Shown in pieces: positions 36,425 through 48,218 of a DNA stretch of 64,000 bases. Under the pieces are notes generated by a model that saw only the letters and a program-made list of their open reading frames with translations, was not told the origin of the DNA and ran no database searches. The translations under genes were made by a program, and so were the position numbers. This DNA comes from Phoronis australis (taxonomy: Eukaryota; Phoronida; Phoronidae): assembly GCA_002633005.1 (NCBI GenBank), contig NMRA01000009.1, positions 1,800,757 to 1,864,756 of the forward strand, given 5' to 3'. The stretch's first letter is position 1, and every line of letters starts with the position of its first letter.

Positions 36425-39400
36425 ATGGGAGGCTGCAATAGTTGCTGCATCCCTCACAAGAACCCCAACCTGTGTCGTGAAAACCATGCCAAGACACCTA
36501 AGGTCAAAGGTCACTCGCGCAACTTGAGCGCCACATTCATGGTGAAGGATGAACGCGAAGATGTGGCGATTGAGAAGTTGAATATCAACTCAGCCACGGA
36601 GGAAGAATTGATGACATTGCCGGGAATTAACCGACAGACCGCGCATAATATAGTGGAGTATAGACGTCAATTGGGTGGGTTTAAGAAGGTTGAGGACCTG
36701 GTCTTAGTCTCCGGTGTAGGTGCTACAAAATTCTCACAGATACGACTCGAGATCACGTGTGGACACAAAAAGTTATCGCGGACAAATACTCCGGCAGGGA
36801 GTAAGAACGATATTAACGTGTTTAACGGGCCGGACAATGGACGAATCATCTCGCGGAACAGGAGTTCTGGAAAAGTGAATGTGAACTCCGGTAATGTGTT
36901 CCAGTTGATGAAGGCTGGACTGGAACAAAACTTGGCTGAGAACATTGTGACATACAGAGATAAAAAAGGTTCATTTAAAACTATTGATGAATTGACGAGG
37001 GTCAAGGGCATTAGTAATGGCATTTTAAGTGCAATAAGGCACAAGTTGACCCTTGACCTAAGTGATTTGCCCAGCGAGAGCTCGTTCTCAAATTTTAATG
37101 GCGGTGTCCTGCCCAGTGGACTGTCCACGCCTAAACAGTCTATAGATGGCTCTGGTGACTCCGTCTCATTTGACTTTCGTACCATTCCTGGCCCATGGTC
37201 TATGAAGCACAATCGACCAGATGTCATCCCATTTTTGTTTCGTCAGAACAATCGGCCTGCTATCAGGATTGCATCCTGGAACCTGGAACGTTGTGTTGAG
37301 GACAAAATGGACAATATTGGTGTAAAGGAGGTTGTCTGTATGACTATTCTTGAAAATGGGTATGTATTAGTGTCCCAGGCTTTGTGTGTACTAGTAATGC
37401 ACTTAGTAACAGTTTATGAATTCAATAGTGACCAGAGGTCAGATGGTGCACTTTGGATAGTGAACAAGGTCTAATTACAAATCCTTGTGCCTAAAACTTG
37501 AAAGGCTCTGTACATATCTGGGAAATCAGATCTTGGACATCCACAGCAGGTTCTGCTAGGTTGTTAGGCTACTGGCTAGCCTGGAACACTGTCCATAGGG
37601 TTGGGTCCAGGGCATACTGTGCTAGTGTGCTGTTATTGGTTTTCCCCCACACTGGATGTCAGCTACATTGTTTATACATTAGTCACCCTGTGTATACACT
37701 CCTGTATTAACTATCCTAATGCTGCAATACAAAGTCTCATGATGTTCCTATCAACACTGTTTCATTTTCAGTTATCTGTGAGTAGTACCAAAGTACAGCT
37801 CAGCTCCAAAGGTGTAAGGGTCAAAGCTATTTCTGTTCCCATGTGTTGAAATTAAATTTGTTTTAAAGATAATTTTTATGGGTCAGTGGAAGTGTGTATT
37901 TTAGTTACCTTCTGTAGCTAATGTACACCTTTCAGTGTGTGGTCTTAACTATGATGGTCTCAAAGTATTGTGTAAGTGTCTTGTGATAAGCCTCCAATGT
38001 AATGCTCTAAGTGAACTGAAATACCCTGATTGTTTAGGTGACTTGACCTCATGGCCTCCTTCCTTGTCAATTGTTGTCCCAGACCCTGTTTAATTTCTTT
38101 TGAACAAGACTTGCTTGTGTAGAGATTGAACCTGGGGCTGACATGGATAGCATAGAGTAGTTGTTCAATGTAATCAGACAACCGACAAATAGAATCGGAC
38201 AAATGCACTCGAACAAATGGAATCAGACAAATGTACACGTACAAATTTATGCGATCAAATGTACGCGGAGCACTATTTCACTTCAAATGTACGCGGAGCA
38301 CCATTTCACTTCCCGTATTTTATGAAATGTTGTTTGGAGTAATGCTAACATGGGGTTCTGGGAACGTAGCGAAGTTAGTAAAGCTTTGTACAATACTATA
38401 TACTCTTACCTGTGGTTCTCTGACGATCATAAATCATATTAGCACATAATGACAATACTTAAGCCAGGGGTACTTGGAGAAGGGGACGCCAGTCAGTTAA
38501 TTGTTGGTATACTACATAACCACTTTATCTTGAATGTAAGATCATTTAGTGCTAAAGTATTGCTGGGAATCGTCTTCCACACATAAGTAAAGCACTGTGT
38601 GCCTGAATACATGGATATGTAGCAACACATATTTTGAAAATTGATCCAATAGAGGCCTCGATTTGCGACCTCAGATTTTTTTTGGCAACCTGGGCCCGGT
38701 CTCCAATCTCCGTACTCAGACTCGAATCATGCTCAAACTCACACTTCATACTCAACTCGAGTACAGACTCAGCTTTGGTGTATTCAATGTCATACTCGAA
38801 AAATCTGTTCTCGAAATTTCGAGCACGTACTCAATTTTCGAGTATACTCGAAGCGAAGTGTATTTCATCCATATTTCGAGTACGATTTTGAGTAAAAATT
38901 CCGAGTATATGCTCTAAATTTCAAGTTTGGTATGGCAGTGTGCTTGAAATCGTACTCGAAAATAAATACGAGCCAGAGAACAAAATATCGAAAGGGAACC
39001 AAGAAACACAGCAAATNAAGAAGTAAACTGCCAGAAGTCAAAATTGTTTGGCAAAACTGAAAGAGCCCAATCATGGTAATTTGTTTCAAATTGAGGTGGG
39101 CCTATGTGCTGGATATTTGGGTCTTAAAGGGGTAAATTGGTGTCGCATTTGATGAATTATGTTGGGCGTCAAGCCTTGCGATACCAATGCAGCCAGTTGG
39201 ATGGCGATAAACTTGTTCTCTACTTGTATCTACATCACTAAACCAAAATGTGTTTAGTGAAAATTATGTTCAATTCACATTTTTTCTTGTCATAGTTGAC
39301 TGAAGTGGAAAATGAAGCGTGGAAATCAGCCACAAAGTCAGTTTTCATTGTAGATATCAAAGCATCAGGTACTTTTCGTTTCGATACTGCCAGTTTTTTG

Positions 39401-42400
39401 TATTTTGGTTTTCTGTACAGTAGCGGTAACAAGCCACTGTGTAACCCAATCAGGGAGATAAGTACATTAATCAGTAGATGTTTAACACCAGATGATATCA
39501 ACTCATCGCGTAAGCAGGTGACTTAACTGGTGATGGCTGAGGTCTGCAAAACTCCGTTAGTCATGTGGCGTTTTTGTTCCATGTAAATAGGCTAGGACTA
39601 ATTTGGCCCTGGGAAACATGCAAGCCTGCACATAGTAACTCCAAGTCAAAGCAATGTTATCAAATATTGTGTGAACTAATAACATCCAACGGGATGTGGT
39701 AATTGTCTTAAATCTTATTTACTACTCTGGTGCATCAATATCGTTATTGAATATATTCACAAATCTCTTTTCAGTATCAGTCTGATTGCATTTCAAGAGT
39801 TGGCCAGTAAAAAGGTGCTAGACAAGGTACAGTGCAGATTACATTGACTTTTCAGCATCAGTTTACACCTGAGCTATATTTGATATGCATTTTTTGTGGC
39901 CACATTTGTGAGCAGATTTTGCCATCATGTCAGTCTGGGCATCAAGTGTCAGCTGCTGTATCTCCTAAATCTCTTGCATTCAAGTGTTCTATTTGAGTGT
40001 CCAGTGGTGCAGTATGGATCCCTTGGACCGATGTGCTGGTGTAACCTGCTACCATTACATTGTGTTTCCTACTAGAAGCTGATTCATCATTATGTAGAGC
40101 CATCAAGCTGTAGGTTGGCTATTACTTGTTGTAGTTTAAACTGGGATACACTGTTGCTTGGTGTTTGGTGTGACAACCATTTGGCATGTTGTCCAAAATG
40201 ATTAATGATGGTACATGTTAATTATTGTGTTTATTGAAGTTTGTGCAGGTATGATGGCCGTCTTGATATGTGAGATGTTCTGTAAATATGTGGCGTTGTA
40301 CTTGGCAAGAAGGGTTTATTATTTATTTACTTGCTTTTGAGCATTGCAGCTTGAAGATTTGTACATAACTTATTGTTATTTTGGAAAAATTAACTTATAG
40401 ATGATAAAATTACAGGAATTTATGCTCACAATTCCACTGTAGTGCATGTTGGTTCACACAATATGTTAGTCATGCAATTGCAAGTTTAATGTACTTAAGC
40501 CAAATGTTGACATTCACTGTTTCAGGTGTGTGAAGAGCTTAATAACCCAACATTACCCATAGTGCATCAGTGGCAGGGTCACAGTGGTCACTGGAAGTGT
40601 GTCACGTCACCAGTGACAGGAAGAATGTTCCAGGTACTCAGCTGGGTGTCTTGTACTTCATGCATTCTAGGAGGTTCAACTAGAATTTGTTTGTTTAGAA
40701 CACCGGTCTTCATTGCTTGCATCTTTTATGTGGATTTTACTGACTGCCTCTTACCAAGTAAATGCACAAGGACAGGACACCATGGTTATGAGGCTCAATG
40801 TTTGCCATATGTTTCCAATTTCCTCATTGATGGTTTAAGTTTGTGTTGTTTAGCAATAGCACTCTCATGTTTTTGTGTTTAGACTTTTTGTACTATTAAA
40901 TTATCTAAGGTCCTGTCATAACAAACTAAAATAACAGATAATTGAATCCCATGCAGTGAGTTCATTGTAACTGATTGTGGCACAGTTTCTTAGCCGGTAT
41001 GTTACACTGATCTTTTTGTCTGAAGCCTCCCTGAACACATCCAAATTTGACAGACTTTGAGTTACTTACACTTGAGCCATGGTAAACTGCTACTTACACC
41101 TGAAAAGTTATGTACTCCTGAGTGATGGTAAAATGTAAGTTACTTACACTTGAGCCATGGTAAAGTGCAAGTTACTTACATAATAAACAAATGGTGAACA
41201 TTGCAAGAATTCTGCGAATTCCACAGATTCATTGCCCTGCTGAGGAAGCTAGTTGGCTTCTTACAGTTACATAGGACCCTTTGGCTAACCTTGGAACATC
41301 ATATCTCATTAACGGCTGATCGGATTCCTATGAAACTTTCAGATACCACGCTTTTTGCAGTGATCTTCAGATTGCTGTTCAGAATTGTTTTTAGAATATA
41401 TATTCCCCTTTTGCACAAGGGCTATCAAAAATCAGACTTTGATGATTTTCATGGAAAAAATGTTAAAGTCGCGTGAAGCACTGTGTAAGTGCCAAAGCAG
41501 CTATGCCATGTTAGTAGAGGGGTGACACTATGTGACCTATCTGTCCTTCTTCAGGCAATGGAGTACAACGGCTTCCTGTATGATACCAACATTGGTGTAG
41601 AGTACATAGACAGCAGGTTATTGAAGGACAGTGCTGCTCAAAAAGACAGAGCTTTTGTGAGGAAGCCTTTCATTGGTCTCTTTAAGGTATAATGTATAAT
41701 GTTGTTGGTCTTGCTAGTCAGCCAGCTGTTACTTGACTTACTTAATTATGTATTCAACCAGTCGTAAATAGAACGTAAAACAAAAGCTATGTTTTTAACA
41801 GAATAATATTTATTGCATAAAACAAACAGACATTGACCCATGAATGCAAACCCAGAAAGCACGTAGAGTTAGATCAAGTTTGCAGGTGTTAAAGAGTTAA
41901 TGTAAAAGGAAATAGTTAAATACAAAGTATGTATGAAAAAGATTAAAACAATGGATTAGCAAATATGACTGGGGTCACCACATTAGCACTTAGAAAAGAT
42001 GTTAAAATTATGACTCAACTTGTCAGTGTTTAAGAAAATACCACATCTTGACCAGTACAATGCTATTTTATGGTCAGGAAGCTGTAAACATGTAAATTGT
42101 AGACAGTCATAGGAAATTGTTAGATTGATTGAAATTCTAATTCTTCAAGTCGTATCACAGGTTCATAGATTAAGTTATAGTCATGAACAGTCTTATAGCG
42201 AAACATTGCTCTTAAGTCTACTTTTTGTGAGAAAAATATGAATGTCTTGGATAACTCATGCAAAATGAATATGCAATATGAGTGGAAAATATGATTATAA
42301 GACAAACATTTTATGTGGAACATGTTCACTATTAATTTAGTGCTTGTCACAACGTGTAGTTATTATAATTGGTGTTGTTATGCAGATCGACCGATTTGAC

Positions 42401-44355
42401 TTTGTGCTAGTCAGTGTCCACCTGAAGGCCACTGGACTGTCCAACGAGGACCTTGACGAAACTCAGCAGGAGGTTGGAGCCATGCACTCGGTCATCTCGG
42501 CAGTGGAAGAGCAGTTACCCGGCGAGAATGACCTTCTTCTTGTTGGCGACTTCAACCTGGCCCCTGATGCTAAAGGTAGACTTGTTTACATGTATGAATG
42601 TTGGTGTTAATGGTGGACTTGTGTTGAAGATGGAGATGTATATAGTTATAGGAATGTTGATTTGTGTGAACTCGTATGCGAATAACTATGTTGATATTAT
42701 AGGTGTACTTGTATTAATACAGATGGCAATGTTGATTACTAAATGTTCTCAGCTTACTGAGATTACTTATATGAGTAACTTACTTACATTGTGACGCTCT
42801 GCTGGGACTTTATATTTCACATTTATTGGGAAGTGTGTTTATTTGTTTATCATAGTAACCATCGACTTGCTGTTTCAAGAAATTCTTGAAAATGGAGGTT
42901 CTTTTATTTTTACTGTAACTGTTACTGCTAAATGTTGAGAACAGTAAAGTTGATTCTTAATCACATAGCTTTGAGCTGGTGGACTTTTTGAACCAGTATT
43001 GCCTCCTTCTTGATGTCTACCAGAATTATAAACAAAATTAGTCATTACAAATTATACGTGAACGCATCAGTATCTCTTGGCTTTGGTTTCTTTCTGCCCT
43101 CTGTTGTGAAAATAAAACATGAATAGTGCGCTGATATTCACACATGTTTAGGACAGCTTGAATTCTATTCTAAATTTCTGGAAATTAATCAACCGAAGTT
43201 GCTTTTTGAGATTTACATACGTTGAGATTTACATACATTAGGCGTCTTTTGAGGATAATGGATTCTTCTTAGCTTAAATATTAATCGCTAGTGTGGTCAG
43301 TGAAATTGCACCAAGTTAAAACATAAGGTGGACAGGTGATTTTTTCATGAATGATAACTAGCACCAAATAAGTAGATTTCATTTTCTATGATTTATCATA
43401 GTTGTGTCACTCTGGTTGGGGTTATCACATTTATGGAGAGAGTTTCAAGAATCTAGAGGCTTTACCTTGCAGTTTAGTGATACTGAAGCAATGATTTTGT
43501 ATAGCAAGACTAAGAAGGCATTTGTTTGCAGATTTTGACGTGCTACGAGAGAAAGGCTACCACAATGCCATAACTGAGAAACAGTTTACCAACATTAGTT
43601 CCAAGACGCCAGAGGGTAGCCAGTCATATGACAATATATGGATCAGCCGGCAGTCTTCCAAAGCTCACACTGGTTGGTTTACTTTATTAGGGTTAAACGT
43701 CCATTTGTGTGACAAGACTGTGTAGAGATGGCTCATTTTAAAACGGGAAGAAAAGGGTTTTGCTACCTGAACATGACACTTGTCGCTCAGTTAGCATGTG
43801 TCTCATGAAATAGTTCTGTGGAGGTAACCACATCAGTGCAGAGCTTGCTTTCCTCGAGGGCTGCGTTATATTCACATCATATTCTCTCGTGTCCATGGAA
43901 GGCGAGACTGGGCACACAAGGCCATGCTTACAGTGTGGCAGGGCCTGTGTCCAACTACTCTCCCACTCCGCAGTCTCTCTCTGGGATAGACAAGCCTTTA
44001 TGTGGTTGTCGTCAGTCATTAAAGCAACACTGATGTAGGTCTTAGAACTTTGTCAATTAATTAAAGAAGTATAATTACTGAGAGTTGATCACCTGACTGT
44101 ATGTTAAAATGAATGCATGCGATTCATCAGGTGTGTTGTTTTGTAACAAATGTTTGAGGTTTGGCACATTTTCTCACAGGTTCTTCTGGTGTGATTCGTC
44201 GTGGCCTGACCAGTCCTTGGATACCAGATGGCTGGTCATGGGGCGGCGTGGCAAGTGACCACTGTCCAGTCTGGGCCGAATTCTACACGGGCAAAGACTA
44301 TGACCGGGGTGATATCAGCATTGGGTTGGAAGGCATAACTATTAACTCTGTGTAG
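36425..44355 (+). CDS. EEPD1: EEPD1 orthologue, 577 aa, complete
   Basis: Endonuclease/exonuclease/phosphatase family domain-containing protein 1, known in vertebrates for replication-fork repair and a membrane role linked to cholesterol efflux. Coding exons are 36425-37359, 39775-39826, 40526-40633, 41555-41686, 42386-42575, 43532-43672 and 44180-44355, all GT-AG with matching phase; the sum is 578 codons, close to the human 569 aa. Two HhH (ComEA-like) motifs lie near residues 52-108 (NINSATEEELMTLPGINR) and 151-207 (VNVNSGNVFQLMKAG). The EEP domain follows from about 280: WNLE (N286), FQEL (E320), GDFNLAPD (D464, N466), SDHCPV (H547). N-terminal MGGCNSCC fits N-myristoylation plus palmitoylation. 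The ATG is in an exon starting at 36372 after TTTTCCAG. The upstream exon 29041-29095 may be its 5' UTR. Confidence 0.93.
38690..38960. repeat. Cluster of TACTCGA / TCGAGTA words
   Basis: In EEPD1 intron 1 a 270-bp stretch contains many variants of TACTCGAA and TTCGAGTA in both orientations (for example CTCGAAATTTCGAG near 38812 and TTCGAGTATACTCGAA near 38840). It can fold on itself, but no discrete ends were found. Confidence 0.55.
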
Positions 44356-46202
44356 ATAGACATAGGTTACATTTTGTGAAATGTTTTTGTGGTTAACATC
44401 GATGGTTCATTTGATTGCAGTGTGTATTTGTCCCTTTTTGGTTCACATAATTTCACTCTCAGTGACAATAATCAGTTTGGCAGTGTTCCCTATGGTGGTA
44501 ATGAGTTACGCATTGATAAATGTTTTTCTTCAAAAATTTCACAAACAAAATCCACTGATAATTCATATTGCTTTATTGAAGTTTATTGATGTTGGTAAAT
44601 TTTGGACTATGCCTCGGTTTCAAGATTTTCATTTGGGGAGCATCTGATTGTCCGGTCGGAACAATTTTGCGGAAAGTTGGCAGCCAATGTTCCGTGAAAA
44701 AACATCCTGTGTAGTAGACACTGCAGGAGTTGCTTGTTGATCGTTAAATTATTTTTGAGGGTATCCCTAATGCCGTTTTGGTCGACTGTTATCAAGTACC
44801 TGTATTTAATTTTAATGACTGTTTGCTCAGATATGGGGGTGGGGATGGTCATAGGCATATACATTCACTTCTTAACCACAGTTTGTGCTTCTAATGTACA
44901 CAGGCACCAGTTTGTGCTTCTAATGTACACAGGCACCAGTTTGTGCTTCTAATGTACACAGGCACCAGTTTGTGCTTCTAATGTACACAGGCACCAGCTT
45001 TCTTGTTTATGAATGTCCTTGACACTTGTTGTGACAAAAGGGTTCTGTGTTCCAGTTTTGAATTATTTTTTACAGACGTTTGAAAAAAGATCAAACTAAA
45101 ACGAAAAAATTCAACAATTTTGTTTTGTTTACTTTTGTCGTAACTCTGACGTCACGTCTTATTAGAGCCGAAAAAGGTCAAGTTGGTTCTGCGCTCTACC
45201 CCCATTCATCTCGAGACTTTCAAAAAGAAAACGAGATGAGGAACAGGTAGTATTTTTTGGCCTAATTTAACAAGGACATTATTTAAGAGTTGGGATAATT
45301 CATGATGACTCACGCATACTATCACTGCCTGTGGGACGTGGTTTATATATTACAACATGGACAAAGATAACATTGAATGTTCAAATATAATGACAAAAAT
45401 GGCATTTGAGCTGTGTTATATTGATTACATGAATAACTGAGAATATTTTTTTTTGTATTTTGCAAAGATTACTGGAGAACCTTTTAAAAAATTGTTGAGA
45501 ATCCTTTTAAATTTGTAGTAATTTATTTCACATCTGTGTGGTAGAAGAATTAGTAATTATTTGTATTGTGCCAGTAGCGAGCTGTGTCGAGTAAACTTCA
45601 TGAACATTTACCAGACCAGACTTAAACATGTTTGTTACCTTTATAAACATATACCTTTATATGGTAGTGGTCTCTAGTGGATGAGGGTACACCACTGTTG
45701 TGTAATAAACAGTTATAAAATTATCAATGTATCCAACCAACCTTTATATGATGCTTGATTTGTATTGTGTAAGACTAACCAATGGTTTTGTTGGTGTTTG
45801 CTTATGCTGGTGCTAGATTGTGATTACGTATACATACTTCAGTATGTGTTATAATGTTAAACAACATAAGACATTGTATCCCTGACCCAATGTTTCGTTG
45901 TTCTGTTTCTCATCTAAAACAGTTTTTAATGCTGCCGTTTTCTTGGCACCTTTCACTGTTTTATGCCTTTTACCTATTCTGATCCAGGCAGATTTGAAGT
46001 ACTGGTAGTTGTTCAACTTGGATAATGTTCATTTCCAAGTTTCCGTGGTCTGTATGATACTGAATATAGGAAGTCATCCACCCTTTCATATTTAAAAATT
46101 GATCTAAGTGGGAATGAATTTCTACACACTATTTTACTGAGGTCCTATTATTTATAGCAATGTATATATACATGCCAATTGGGTAGGATTTAGTGTTCAA
46201 GG
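44356..46202. other. EEPD1 3' region and intergenic
   Basis: Holds the 29-bp array (44881-44996) and an AATAAA at 45704-45709 that could serve as a distal EEPD1 poly(A) signal. No coding exon recognised. Confidence 0.4.
44881..44996. repeat. 29-bp tandem array, 4 units
   Basis: Four nearly identical units GTTTGTGCTTCTAATGTACA plus CAGGCACCA in the 3' flank of EEPD1. Confidence 0.9.
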
Positions 46203-46575
46203 CAGGGCTCAAGTTGGCGATCACAGGTTTTGTTTGGCAACCTGGTAAAACCTCTCGCTTGCTACGAACATGCCATGCACACATCTGAACACCGCTCAAA
46301 ACATTACAAGAAGTAAAACGGAACAAAGGCCCTCAAGGAGGAAATTGCCGTTAGCGAGCAGACGAGATACTCTCTAATTTTCTTTTTGGGTAGAAAACTA
46401 TTTTAGGGATTTCTGGTGTACCAGTGGACATTTCCCCGAGTATGCTGTTTTTTCAGCTCGGGTGTCTCATTAATTTCATTTTTGGCTCTTGGCAGGAAAT
46501 TCACAACCTTGATTGACCTGGGAATTGTGCCAGGTCACATTTTCGGAGTTAGTGGTTTGCAAAGCATTGAGCCCT
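46203..46575. mobile_element. hAT-like MITE, 373 bp
   Basis: It begins CAGGGCTCAAGTTGGCGA and ends with the inverse of CAGGGCTCAATGC. CAGGG termini and internal CCAGGTCACATTTTCGG words resemble those of the larger element at 18383-20445. No exact 8-bp duplication. Confidence 0.55.
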
Positions 46576-48218
46576 GCCAAGTGAGGAGGTGACTTCCGTG
46601 TTTGTTAATATCCTGATGTGCACTAGGAAGGGTTGTGGTTTCCAGGTAGGCCTATACCCTCTATATACAGTGTGCACCCTATTATCTACCTGTAAATAGG
46701 TAAGAGCCTGGTTTCCATTTACACCAATATTCATGTGTATGCAGGATTTTCGCGTGGTTTCCGTGTGCTAATACCTGCATACGTACTAGAAAATGCATAC
46801 AAGTCATTTGCAGGGGTCCCGGATTTTGACAATCAGCTTGATGCCCGTTATTCAGTAGAGAATAGTAGAGTTCCTGTAATACGGGACCTCTGAAAGTGAC
46901 TGTCACAGGGGCCCCAAGGTATTCACGTGATCTCTCTTGATCAGAAAGACCAGCTACACTCCTGCTTGGTTATTACCAATCTTAGACAAATTACAGTTTG
47001 TATGACAATTAGTCGTCAATTTGATAATGGCCGTTGAAAGAATTTTAGAAGCTACAATTGGCTGGGTAAATAATAGCGATGCCTTTGTGATGACAATTTG
47101 TGGGATGTCTTGCCGATCCCCCTACTAAAATATTGTGCAAGGCTGCATGATGGTTACCAAAATCGTGAAGGGGTACGAAAACACAATAAGGGTTATTAAA
47201 ATAATTACATCCTTGAAGTGCAGAAGTGAAGATGTGCTAAAAACCTACAAAGGGGTGCTTTTCCTTGAATATTTTATAAAAATCCCTGTTTAGTGCATGA
47301 TTTTGAAATCTGGAACCATCTTGTTTGAAGCCTTTTTTAAGTGTGGGGCGCCCACGATGTCAAGGCAGTTTGCAAATTGAACTATCGTGTTATGCTGCAT
47401 GCAAGACAGATGGTACCAGTTCAAATGAATGTCTGGTGGTACTTCACTAAACATTTATTTGCAGTTAGTCATAACTACCTTTTGTAAGTTTGCTCAATAA
47501 AGCAATGCAACGCTCATGTGAACTGACTGTTAACTAGAACTGTTAATATTAAGTCTCGAATAAAACAATATCTTTTTACCCTTTACTTATTTCTTTGTTT
47601 ATTCGTAAGTTCGGATAAGAACCTCAGAACATATTATGTACACAATCTAAAGCTTCCTTTCAGAGATATCACACCAACAACATTGCATGACAGACCTACG
47701 AGCACATGTTAGTGACCACTATTGCCTTCTTTGTTTTAACATGCAGCAGGGATAAAAACGGATCAAATGGAAGACTTTCAAATCGCGACTGGTCACATGG
47801 AACCGGACCTTCAGTGGCCTCTACAGTACGAGGTGGCAACTTGTTTAAAACACATTTTGTGTAATCGCATACACTGTTAAAGTATTTTATTTTTCACCAA
47901 GTCGAACTGTTCCCCAAGACCACACGCTGTGAAGACAAAGTACCTCCTGGTACAGCTAGGTTGTGCTATGTGTCACCGGTCCCACGAGATCAGCCCCCAT
48001 TGCTTCCAGGAAGTCTCCCGTTTTACAATTGACAAAGCCATATCAGATGAAGAAAAAGTATTCAATTTAGTTTATTATTATCATTGCTAGGAAATACATT
48101 AAAAATGGTGTGAAGTATGAGACCAACATTGACTTTTGTAAGTTTTTGTAGATGGCGATCATAAACACAAAAACAATAAAAACAGTACACTGCACATATT
48201 TGCACTCTTCACTTTCTT
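46576..48218. other. Intergenic between convergent genes
   Basis: No gene recognised. TTTATT near 48072 is a minus-strand AATAAA about 145 bp past the UTP14 stop and a plausible poly(A) signal for it. Confidence 0.4.

Noticed and set aside
36667-37227. Minus-strand 186-aa ORF
   Set aside because: Shadow of the EEPD1 HhH exon.
37360-37474. Read-through of EEPD1 exon 2 as a short 349-aa protein
   Set aside because: GTATGT at 37360 is a good donor and exon 39775 continues the conserved ISLIAFQEL sequence in phase.
43738-44033. Extra EEPD1 exon in a GC-richer intron stretch
   Set aside because: Exons 43532-43672 and 44180-44355 join directly in phase with family sequence; an insert is not needed and no in-phase splice pair was found.
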